From positions 1 through 64,000 of the forward strand of contig JAKOUW010000120.1 in NCBI GenBank assembly GCA_029782365.1: a stretch of 64,000 nt of DNA, given 5' to 3'. The stretch is from Chloroflexota bacterium. Its GTDB lineage: Bacteria; Chloroflexota; Anaerolineae; Anaerolineales; UBA4823. Made by a program: the position numbers and the translations under genes. The first letter of the stretch is position 1. Every line of letters starts with the position of its first letter. Under the pieces are notes generated by a model. That model was not told where the DNA came from, made no database searches, and saw only the letters and a list, made by a program, of their open reading frames with translations. Shown piece by piece: positions 50,003-58,425 of this stretch.

Positions 50003-50644
50003 ATGAAATTAAAAGCAGTTATATTCGACCTGGATGGCACGCTGGTGGATTCTATCCAGGTTTGTATCCTGGCGTTCCGCCGCGCCATCCAGCAGCACCT
50101 GGGACTCACCCTGAGCGATGCAGATATCATAGCCAGGTTTGGGCCAAATGAAGAGGGTATGCTGCAGCGCCTACTGCCGGATGGTTGGCAGCCGGCGCTC
50201 CAGACGTATTTGCAGGAATATGAAACATGCCATGCCCAATGCGACGAATTATTTCCTGGCATCGAACCTCTGCTTAAAATGCTGAAAGACAGAGGGGTGC
50301 TCCTGGGTATCGTGACTGGAAAAGGCGCTGGCAGCGCCCGTATTTCCTCTCAAATCCTGGGTTTGGGTCAATATTTTGATACCATGGAGGTCGGTTCCGC
50401 CCAGGGATCGATCAAGAGAGCCTGCATCGGTGTATGTTTGCAGCGCTGGGGCTTGACCCCGCAGGCGGCGGCTTATGTGGGAGACACTCCGGCAGATATC
50501 GATGCTGCCCGTCAGGCTGGTGTAACTGCCATCGCTGCCGCCTGGGCTGGCAGCGCGGACTACCAGGCACTCACTCAGAAGCATCCCGATACATTATTTA
50601 CTGATGTGCCGGCTTTTGCGTCCTGGGCATTGAGTAATTCATAA
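50003..50644 (+). CDS. HAD-family hydrolase (phosphoglycolate phosphatase-like)
   Basis: MKLKAVIFDLDGTLVDS...YVGDTPADIDAARQAG. Confidence 0.92.
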   Translation: MKLKAVIFDLDGTLVDSIQVCILAFRRAIQQHLGLTLSDADIIARFGPNEEGMLQRLLPDGWQPALQTYLQEYETCHAQCDELFPGIEPLLKMLKDRGVLLGIVTGKGAGSARISSQILGLGQYFDTMEVGSAQGSIKRACIGVCLQRWGLTPQAAAYVGDTPADIDAARQAGVTAIAAAWAGSADYQALTQKHPDTLFTDVPAFASWALSNS

Positions 50645-50687
50645 AAGCGAAAAGAAAAATCTATGTTCATGAAATTCCGATTTATAT

Positions 50688-51476
50688 ATGATTTCCAATT
50701 ATCTCGTCTTTAAGTTGGTGTTCACGCCAGTATTGGTTGCGGCAGCTACCCTGGCAGCGCGCCGCTGGGGCGACAGCATTGGCGGCTGGCTAATTGGACT
50801 TCCATTGACCTCTGGCCCGGTATCCGTTTTCTTCGCTTTAGAGCAAGGCCGAGATTTCGCCGCCCACGCGGCAGAAGGGGCAATCCTCGGTGTGATCGCA
50901 TCAGCCGCGTTTTGCACTGCGTTTTTTTTGGGCGCCCGCGGCCAGCGCTGGTGGTTAAGTTCGCTGGCTGCCCTGGGCGGGTATATCCCCACTATTTTGT
51001 TTATTTCCAGGTTAGATGTCTCGCTTGGTTGGGCTGAGCTGCTGGCGGTGCTCACATTGATTGCTGCGTTGGTTTTGATGGCTCACCCTGGCCCGGTTGC
51101 CGCAGAAACCGCTCTGCCGTTTTGGGATTTACCTCTGCGCATGCTGACTGCTACCCTGATCCTGGTCGCTATCACAACCCTGGCAGCATCCCTGGGGCCA
51201 TTGTGGAGCGGCTTATTGTCACCCTTCCCAGTCTTCACCTTTGTATTGGCAATCTTTACGCAGTCACACAGCGGAGCTTCCTCGGCCCAACGTGTAGTCA
51301 AGGGTGTAGTGACTGGTCTGTTTGGTTATATTGTGTTCTTCTTGATCGTTGGTTTACTGGTGACGCGGATGAACCTGGTCCTGGTGTATGGGCTGGCAGC
51401 GCTTGCCGCCCTGAGTGTGAACGCCATCAGCCTGTTGGTGATTGTGGCGCGCAAGCGCTTGCTGGCTGCCGCCTGA
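50688..51476 (+). CDS. polytopic membrane protein of unknown function
   Basis: Hydrophobic ORF. Confidence 0.7.
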   Translation: MISNYLVFKLVFTPVLVAAATLAARRWGDSIGGWLIGLPLTSGPVSVFFALEQGRDFAAHAAEGAILGVIASAAFCTAFFLGARGQRWWLSSLAALGGYIPTILFISRLDVSLGWAELLAVLTLIAALVLMAHPGPVAAETALPFWDLPLRMLTATLILVAITTLAASLGPLWSGLLSPFPVFTFVLAIFTQSHSGASSAQRVVKGVVTGLFGYIVFFLIVGLLVTRMNLVLVYGLAALAALSVNAISLLVIVARKRLLAAA

Positions 51477-51498
51477 TCAGGCAAACCAGGTCTGACAA

Positions 51499-52488
51499 TT
51501 ATTGTTCAAGCAGTTTTTGTTCGTATATTCTGCGGATCGTCTCTTCGATCTCTGGCTCATGCACTTCTAAATCATGGATTCGGAAGCGTTCGGAAACCCG
51601 GCTGATTAATTCTGATGCGGTCAGTTCATTCCGTTCAAATTCATAGGTGACTCTGTGGCCATCAACTGCGCAAACCCGCGCCCCTTCCACTGCGTAATTG
51701 GCGTAACCTTGGGCAAAATCTACCACTAACAGCCGTTTTCCACCAAAACGCGCTCGTAGTGTATCCAGGCTGCCATCGTACAACAAGCGCCCATGGTCGA
51801 TAATCAGTACCCGTTCAGATAATTTTTCCACATCGGAGAGATCGTGGGTGGTCAGGATGACTGTCACGCCGCGCTGCTGGTTGATGTATTGGATAAACTC
51901 GCGGATGCGCTCTTTGGCCACAATGTCCAGGCCGATCGTCGGTTCATCCAGGAATAGAATGCGTGGATTGTGTAAAAGTGCGGCGCATAGGTCTGCGCGC
52001 ATCCGCTGGCCTAGTGACAGCCCACGCACCGGGCGCTCGATAAAAGCATCCAGATCCAACAGGCGGCGAAATTCTGCCAGGTTCTGACGAAAGCGCTGTG
52101 CCGGTACCTGGTAGATAAATTGTAAAAGCTCCAATGACTCGATCACCGGCAGGTCCCACCACAGGGTGGTGCGCTGGCCAAACACCGCGCCAATCTCGCC
52201 CACATAGCGTGTCCGATCGCGCCATGGAACAAAACCGGCAATATTTATATCGCCGCTGGTGGGTGTCAGCAAACCCGTTAGCATTTTGATTGTGGTTGAT
52301 TTTCCAGCGCCGTTCGGCCCCAGGTAGCTGACCAGTTCACCCTGCTGGATTTGAAAGCTGATGCCGTCAACAGCTTTGATTGTGCGCCGGCGAGGCCAGA
52401 CCAGGCCGCGCAGGCTGGCGAGCAAGCCAGCCTGGCGTTCATTCACCTGAAAATATTTGTAAAGCTGGTTGACGGTGATGAGGTTCAT
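51499..52488 (-). CDS. ABC exporter ATP-binding protein (paralog of 21872-22876)
   Basis: GPNGAGKST, LSLGQRMR, LFLDEPTIGLD. Confidence 0.92.
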   Translation of the reverse strand: MNLITVNQLYKYFQVNERQAGLLASLRGLVWPRRRTIKAVDGISFQIQQGELVSYLGPNGAGKSTTIKMLTGLLTPTSGDINIAGFVPWRDRTRYVGEIGAVFGQRTTLWWDLPVIESLELLQFIYQVPAQRFRQNLAEFRRLLDLDAFIERPVRGLSLGQRMRADLCAALLHNPRILFLDEPTIGLDIVAKERIREFIQYINQQRGVTVILTTHDLSDVEKLSERVLIIDHGRLLYDGSLDTLRARFGGKRLLVVDFAQGYANYAVEGARVCAVDGHRVTYEFERNELTASELISRVSERFRIHDLEVHEPEIEETIRRIYEQKLLEQ

Positions 52489-53294
52489 GTTCCCGCGCTT
52501 TGGTACTGGCGCAGCCCCAATTCCCAAAAAGCCCGCCCGGCGGCCAACACGCTCCCTCCCACCACAGGAGACAGCCAGGGGGCATACCATGGCATGCCAA
52601 ATGGATCAGGTTTGCCGAGAATATATAAGCTGGGGTAATACACCAGGAAAACTGCGGGTATGATATACGTGAAGAGAGATCGAAGCCAATCCTGGTAAAT
52701 CGTCATGGGGTAAGACATCATCTCCACGCCGCCGTAGGTGAGAATATTTACCAACTCAATTGATTCCAGTGTCCAGAAGGTGATGGCGCTGCCGGCGATA
52801 AACAACCCACCGAAAAAACACACCAGGCTGGTGAAAACCAGCGGCAGCAGCGCCAGGCGGGTGATAGTCCACTGCACGTGCAGGTTGCTCAGGGCCAATA
52901 TAAATACCGCCAGTCCCTGCACGATGCGTCCTATCCGACGCAGTAAGAATTCACTTCCCAACACTTGAACCGTCAGGCTGACCGGCCGCAGCATCAATTG
53001 GTCCAGGCGGCCCAGGCGCACCTGCCTGCCGAAATTGCCAGGGTCGAACCCACTGAAAACCATATCCATAAAACCAAAGCCTGATTCCAGCAGACCGTAC
53101 AAGAAAGCCAACTCCCACAGTGTCCAGCCGGCAATATTTTGAAAGCGCAGCATCACCAGGGCAAGCGTCCCAAAGGTGACAAGGGACAAGAACATCGTTG
53201 CAATGATTTCCATTACAAAATTGAAGCGGTAATTGAGCTGGCTGCGCAACTGCACCTGGAGCAATTTGGTATAGAGCTGCCAGTTTCTCAGCAT
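52485..53294 (-). CDS. ABC-2 export permease
   Basis: Similar to 20306-21115, 269 aa, same operon position. Confidence 0.85.
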   Translation of the reverse strand: MLRNWQLYTKLLQVQLRSQLNYRFNFVMEIIATMFLSLVTFGTLALVMLRFQNIAGWTLWELAFLYGLLESGFGFMDMVFSGFDPGNFGRQVRLGRLDQLMLRPVSLTVQVLGSEFLLRRIGRIVQGLAVFILALSNLHVQWTITRLALLPLVFTSLVCFFGGLFIAGSAITFWTLESIELVNILTYGGVEMMSYPMTIYQDWLRSLFTYIIPAVFLVYYPSLYILGKPDPFGMPWYAPWLSPVVGGSVLAAGRAFWELGLRQYQSAGT

Positions 53295-54104
53295 TCAACC
53301 CCCCAGGATGACCAAACGGCGCAGCCCGATATGCAGAATCACCTGTCCAAACACAATCAGCCCTGCCGCCCAGGCAGCCTGCGCCAGCAAAGCGTTGACC
53401 AGGGCGACGCCTCGCAGAGTGCCGAGGTAGGTTTCGACCAAGGTATTGACGATCGATGGAAAGGGAGTTGCGTAACAAAAGTGCGTAAACCACTCTGGGA
53501 AGAAGCGCAGCGGCATCATGAAACCCGAGGTGAACAGCGCCAACGAAAAAGCGAAACGCCCCACACCCATCGCATTGGGAGTCCAGAAGGAGCTGAGGTT
53601 CACCAGAAAGCGAAAAGAAAAACTCACCAACCAGCTTAGCATGCCTGACGCCAGAACAGCTGCCCACTGCCAGAGTGTGGATGGAGTGGTGATGTGGAAA
53701 AAAAGAGCGTAAAACAAGATCAATGGAACTCCGCGCAGCGCCAGTTGCCCCAAGGCCCGGCCCAGGTCTTGCGCCAGCCAAAAGCGGAAATAGCCCATGG
53801 GCTTGAGCAGATCCACACCCACGCTGCCATCGTAAACCGAGTACATCAGCTCGTACCAGCTAAACAGGCTCAGAAAGCCAATGCTGGCCTGGGACAATCC
53901 GGTGAATGTGACTGCATCCCGGATTGAGAGCCCTGCCACGATTGCCTCCCCATGATATAAAGCTGTAATTACGCTGATGCGCAAGACTCCCCAAAAGAAA
54001 TTGGTGCCCAGGCCGGCCAGAGTGGAGATGCGGTAGGCCAATTGGCGCTGCAGCGACCGGGAAGTTAATTCCAGAAACAGGCGCATGCAGAAATTAAACC
54101 ACAT
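53295..54104 (-). CDS. ABC-2 export permease
   Basis: Hydrophobic ORF, same operon. Confidence 0.83.
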   Translation of the reverse strand: MWFNFCMRLFLELTSRSLQRQLAYRISTLAGLGTNFFWGVLRISVITALYHGEAIVAGLSIRDAVTFTGLSQASIGFLSLFSWYELMYSVYDGSVGVDLLKPMGYFRFWLAQDLGRALGQLALRGVPLILFYALFFHITTPSTLWQWAAVLASGMLSWLVSFSFRFLVNLSSFWTPNAMGVGRFAFSLALFTSGFMMPLRFFPEWFTHFCYATPFPSIVNTLVETYLGTLRGVALVNALLAQAAWAAGLIVFGQVILHIGLRRLVILGG

Positions 54105-54157
54105 TTTGTAATTGGCATGTTATACTCATTCTTAATTTTAAAGTCTGAGGTGCTTGT

Positions 54158-54400
54158 ATGCCATTATATGAATATCAATGCCAGGATTGTGGGCAGCGAT
54201 TTGAAGCACTACGCTCGATGAGTGATGCCGACAAGCCTATTCGTTGCGAATGCTGCCAGGGAATTAACACACGCCGCCAGCCATCCGTGTTCCGCGCCCA
54301 AAGCGGTGGAAAAGTATTGGCGGGCATGGGTGGTTGTGATTGTGGAAACTGCTCGGGCGGCACATGCGGTAGTTGCTCCTGCCAACACCAGCACGCATAG
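54158..54400 (+). CDS. FmdB-type zinc ribbon protein
   Basis: MPLYEYQCQDCGQRFEALRSMSDADKPIRCECCQG. Confidence 0.92.
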   Translation: MPLYEYQCQDCGQRFEALRSMSDADKPIRCECCQGINTRRQPSVFRAQSGGKVLAGMGGCDCGNCSGGTCGSCSCQHQHA

Positions 54401-54408
54401 GGGTGCAT

Positions 54409-55302
54409 GTGAATAAGGGCATCATTGCTGCTTTCAGCGCGTATGTAATATGGGGATTTTTACCGATTTATTGGAAATGGCTGGAAAGCGTCTCGCCGAT
54501 TGAGATATTGGCGCACCGCATACTTTGGTCTTTCATCTTGCTGGTGGTCATTCAAAGCATATTCAAGGATTGGGGTTGGCTGCGCCCTGCCCTGCGCGAC
54601 CGCCGCAGCGTGATTTTGTTTACCTGTGCGGCTGTGCTCATCACGGCGAATTGGTTCATTTATATTTGGGCAGTAAATTCAAACCATGTTTTAGAAACCA
54701 GCTTGGGTTACTTTATCAATCCCCTGGTTGTGATTCTGTTTGGAGTGGTGTTTCTTCGAGAACATTTGCAGTTATACCAATGGGCAGCGGTTGGACTTGC
54801 AGCGGCTGGGGTAATATACCTGACTATCCAACACGGGCAGGTTCCATGGGTTTCCATTTTATTGGCGATGACGTTCGGTCTGTACGGTTTGTTGAAGAAG
54901 ATCGGGGCGTTAACCTCGCTGCGCGGTGTGACGATGGAAACTGCCACGATGAGTATTCCGGCTCTGGTGTTCCTCCTGACAATGGAGGCCAGCGGAAAGG
55001 CAGCTTTTGGGCACCAATCTTTGATCGTCAATATTTTACTGATCATGGCTGGCCTGATCACCTCGCTGCCGCTGGTATTATTTGGTTATGGCGCACAGCG
55101 TATTCCTTTGTATATGCTCGGCCTGGCACAATACATAGCGCCGACGATTACATTTATCCTCAGCCTGACTGCTTTCGGTGAACCGTTCGAAGCCTCCTGG
55201 CTGCCAGGATATGTTCTGGTGTGGATTGCCCTGGCAATTTATACCACAGGTGAACTGGTAGCCTGGCGCCGGCGTGTGGCTTTACGCCCGCTGAGCCAGT
55301 GA
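54409..55302 (+). CDS. rarD: EamA-family transporter RarD
   Basis: KGIIAAFSAYVIWGFLPIYWKWLESVSPIEILAHRILWSF; GTG start. Confidence 0.9.
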   Translation: MNKGIIAAFSAYVIWGFLPIYWKWLESVSPIEILAHRILWSFILLVVIQSIFKDWGWLRPALRDRRSVILFTCAAVLITANWFIYIWAVNSNHVLETSLGYFINPLVVILFGVVFLREHLQLYQWAAVGLAAAGVIYLTIQHGQVPWVSILLAMTFGLYGLLKKIGALTSLRGVTMETATMSIPALVFLLTMEASGKAAFGHQSLIVNILLIMAGLITSLPLVLFGYGAQRIPLYMLGLAQYIAPTITFILSLTAFGEPFEASWLPGYVLVWIALAIYTTGELVAWRRRVALRPLSQ

Positions 55303-55320
55303 TTCAAGGTTGTAGATTCC

Positions 55321-57462
55321 ATGGCATACGCTGAAACAATTGCCCATCTGTTAGGTATCCGCACGGCGCAAGCAGCCGCCACAATCGAGCTGGTTGAAGC
55401 AGGCAACACATTGCCGTTCATTGCCCGATATCGCAAGGAGGCGACTGGCAGCCTGGATGAAGAGCAACTGCGCCAGTTGATTGCCTTGCTGGAAAAATTA
55501 AAAGCCTTGGATGAGCGCAGAGCGGCGATTTTGACTTCGATCAGAGAGCAAGGATTGCTCACGGCGGAACTTCAAGCGCAGATCCAGGCGGCAGAGAACA
55601 TGACCATTCTGGAAGATCTCTACCAACCTTTCAAGCCAAAACGCCGCACGCGTGCAAGTATTGCCCGCGAAAAAGGGCTTCAAGCGCTCGCAGACCTGAT
55701 CCTGAAGCAAGCCCGCAGCGCCCAATCCCTGGACAGCCTGGCGGCGTCTTTCCTTTCCGAACAGGTGACAACGCTGGAGGACGCATGGGCTGGCGCGCGG
55801 GATATCGTGGCTGAAGTGATCAGCGACCACCCCGAAGTGCGCCGCCAGCTTCGTGAAAAAGCTATGCAGTGGGGAGTGCTGAGCGCGGAAAAAATACCAG
55901 ATTCTGAAGATGCCAAGCGAGTTTATGAGACATATTATGCTTTTGAAATCAGGGTGGACAGACTGCGCCCTCACCAGGTCTTGGCTATAAATCGGGGTGA
56001 GGCAGCGAAAGTGCTGCGTGTGCATGTTTTGATTTCCGAGCGAGACTGGCAAGGGGCGGTCCATTCGGTATTTCGCAGCGACCGTCTTTCCCCTCTCTCT
56101 GGTCAATTGATCCAGGCTGCCACAGATTCGGCTGAAAGGCTGTTGATGCCGGCAATTGAGCGCGATATTCGCCGGGCGCTTTCCGATACGGCGGAAATGC
56201 ACGCCATCAAAGTATTTGCCGAGAATTTGCGCGCCCTATTGATGAGCCCGCCGCTCGCCGGCCGGGTTGTGTTGGGGCTAGACCCCGGTTACCGCACCGG
56301 CTGTAAAGTGGCTGTGGTCGATCAGACTGGCAGAGTATTGGAAACAACAACTATTTATCCGCACGAACCTCACAACAGGAATGAAGCTTCACTAAAGGAA
56401 TTGGAACGGCTTGTCCGAGAATATCAGGTCAGCCTGATCGCCATCGGCAACGGCACGGCTTCGCGTGAAACAGAGGCGCTGGCGGCCATATTGATCAAAC
56501 AAACAGGCTTATCTTTGCAATACCTGATTGTCAGTGAAGCGGGGGCATCGGTTTACAGCGCCAGCCCGCTTGCTCGCCAGGAACTGCCTGACCTGGATGT
56601 GAGCCTGCGCGGCGCTGTCTCAATTGCCCGGCGAACCCAAGACCCATTGGCTGAGCTGGTTAAAATCGATCCACAATCCATCGGTGTTGGGCTCTATCAG
56701 CATGATGTTGACCAGAAACAGCTCAACAATGCGCTGGATGGTGTGGTTGAAAGCGTTGTCAATGCGGTGGGGGTTGACGTGAACACTGCCAGCCCAGCCT
56801 TATTGACTCATGTCGCTGGAATTGGTCCGAAACTAGCCCAAAAAATTGTCGGTCACCGTGATGAAAATGGACCTTTCCTCAGCCGACAGGCTTTGCGGCT
56901 GGTTCCGGGCTTGGGGCCAAAAGCGTTCGAACAGTCGGCTGGCTTCTTACGGGTTCATGGTGGTGAAAACATGTTGGACTCCAGCGCCATTCACCCCGAA
57001 AGCTATACAATCGCCAATGAAGTGTTGGCGCGGTCTGGTATTAGCGTGGTTACGCCTACTGCCCAGCGACAGACAGCTCTGCAAATCCTCAAAACCAGAC
57101 GTTCCATAGATTTGTTGGCAGGTGATTTACACTGCGGCACTCCTACCTTGATGGATATTTTCGAACAACTTGCCCGGCCAGGCAGGGATCCACGCCAGGA
57201 TGCGCCATTGCCCATTTTGCGCAGGGATATTTTAAAAATGGAAGATCTTGCGCCTGGCATGAAGCTCAAAGGCACGGTTCGGAATGTTGTCGATTTTGGG
57301 ATTTTTGTTGATCTGGGCGTCAAACAAGATGGACTGCTGCACCGCTCGCAAACGCCGCAGGGTGTCAGCCTGCAGGTTGGCGATATTTTAGAAGTGGAAA
57401 TCCTCAAAGTGGAAACAGAACGCGGCCGCATCAGCCTGGGATGGGTGAAGTTCAGCCAGTAA
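55321..57462 (+). CDS. tex: Tex-like S1 RNA-binding protein
   Basis: TLPFIARYRKEATGSLDEEQLR; VLGLDPGYRTGCKVAVVD; C-terminal S1 VVDFGIFVDLGVKQDGLLH. Confidence 0.97.
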   Translation: MAYAETIAHLLGIRTAQAAATIELVEAGNTLPFIARYRKEATGSLDEEQLRQLIALLEKLKALDERRAAILTSIREQGLLTAELQAQIQAAENMTILEDLYQPFKPKRRTRASIAREKGLQALADLILKQARSAQSLDSLAASFLSEQVTTLEDAWAGARDIVAEVISDHPEVRRQLREKAMQWGVLSAEKIPDSEDAKRVYETYYAFEIRVDRLRPHQVLAINRGEAAKVLRVHVLISERDWQGAVHSVFRSDRLSPLSGQLIQAATDSAERLLMPAIERDIRRALSDTAEMHAIKVFAENLRALLMSPPLAGRVVLGLDPGYRTGCKVAVVDQTGRVLETTTIYPHEPHNRNEASLKELERLVREYQVSLIAIGNGTASRETEALAAILIKQTGLSLQYLIVSEAGASVYSASPLARQELPDLDVSLRGAVSIARRTQDPLAELVKIDPQSIGVGLYQHDVDQKQLNNALDGVVESVVNAVGVDVNTASPALLTHVAGIGPKLAQKIVGHRDENGPFLSRQALRLVPGLGPKAFEQSAGFLRVHGGENMLDSSAIHPESYTIANEVLARSGISVVTPTAQRQTALQILKTRRSIDLLAGDLHCGTPTLMDIFEQLARPGRDPRQDAPLPILRRDILKMEDLAPGMKLKGTVRNVVDFGIFVDLGVKQDGLLHRSQTPQGVSLQVGDILEVEILKVETERGRISLGWVKFSQ

Positions 57463-57525
57463 CCCTCGGCAGCGCCTTTCATTGGCCCGCTCCTTCGATC
57501 GAAACCAACACAAATTCAAAATCAG

Positions 57526-57546
57526 TTCTAAACACTTTCTAAACAC
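57526..57546. repeat. direct repeat TTCTAAACAC, period 11
   Basis: 57526-57535 and 57537-57546, upstream of secreted protein. Confidence 0.65.
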
Positions 57547-57607
57547 GTGGTTAGTATCCTTATGCTTAGATCCAATCAGGATCAAAGAATAAACAAAAGG
57601 AGTAACC

Positions 57608-58378
57608 ATGAATAGAAAATTTATCGTATCCATCTTTGCGGTCTCAGCACTGGCGCTTGGCGCCATCTTTGGGGCAGTCAGTTATCGAAATGCGAGTGCT
57701 GCCACCGCCACCACCACAACCAGCGCGCCTTCTGATCTGCGCGGGCCTGGCATGGGCCATGGCGGCGGGGAAGTGACTGGTACTGAGCTGGCCGCTGCCC
57801 TGGGTGTTACTGTGGACCAATTGAACCAGGCGAATAAGGACGCCCTTACCGAAGCGCTGAAACAGGCTGTTGCCAAGGGTTTGATTACCCAAACTCAAGC
57901 CGATGACATCACCAGTCAGGGCTCGACTTTTGCCCTCGGCGGGCGCTGGCAGAGCTATTTGACGGAGAATGGCATTGATTTTGATGCCCTTTTAGCAAAA
58001 GCGCTCAATATCACCGTGGATAAGCTCAACGCGGCTCGCCAAACGGCGTACTATACACGCATCGATCAGGCTGTCACCAATGGACAGATGACCCAGGCAC
58101 AGGCGGATCTTGAAAAGGGCGAATATGCCTTGAGCCACAGCACTGACTTTCAATCTGCAATGAAATCTGCGTACCAGAGTGCCATTGCGCAGGCTGTGAA
58201 GAACGGTGTGATCTCGCAGGCACAGGCCGACGCCATCCTGGCGAATACCAACAACTGGAAAGGTGGCTTTGGCGGTCTCGGGGGTTTCGGCGGCCCTGGC
58301 GGCCATGGTGGTCGTGAGGGTCACGGTGGTCCGCTGGACGGAACCAACCTCCCAGCACCATCCACAACCACACCCTAA
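57608..58378 (+). CDS. secreted protein with duplicated helical module and Gly-rich C-terminus
   Basis: Signal peptide; LGVTVDQLNQANKDAL...GLITQTQADDI and LNITVDKLNAARQTAY...GVISQAQADAI; GGFGGLGGFGGPGGHGG. Confidence 0.8.
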   Translation: MNRKFIVSIFAVSALALGAIFGAVSYRNASAATATTTTSAPSDLRGPGMGHGGGEVTGTELAAALGVTVDQLNQANKDALTEALKQAVAKGLITQTQADDITSQGSTFALGGRWQSYLTENGIDFDALLAKALNITVDKLNAARQTAYYTRIDQAVTNGQMTQAQADLEKGEYALSHSTDFQSAMKSAYQSAIAQAVKNGVISQAQADAILANTNNWKGGFGGLGGFGGPGGHGGREGHGGPLDGTNLPAPSTTTP

Positions 58379-58391
58379 ACAGCAAGTTCAA

Positions 58392-58425
58392 AAAACCTGG
58401 CGGAAATTTTCCGCCAGGTTTTGTT
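58392..58425 (+). terminator. terminator hairpin AAAACCTGGCGGAAA/TTTTCCGCCAGGTTTTGTTTT
   Basis: Strong stem with U tract. Confidence 0.8.

Noticed and set aside
52951-53781. - strand ORF 276 aa
   Set aside because: Out-of-frame overlap of the two ABC-2 permeases
55498-56202. - strand ORF 234 aa
   Set aside because: Antisense to tex
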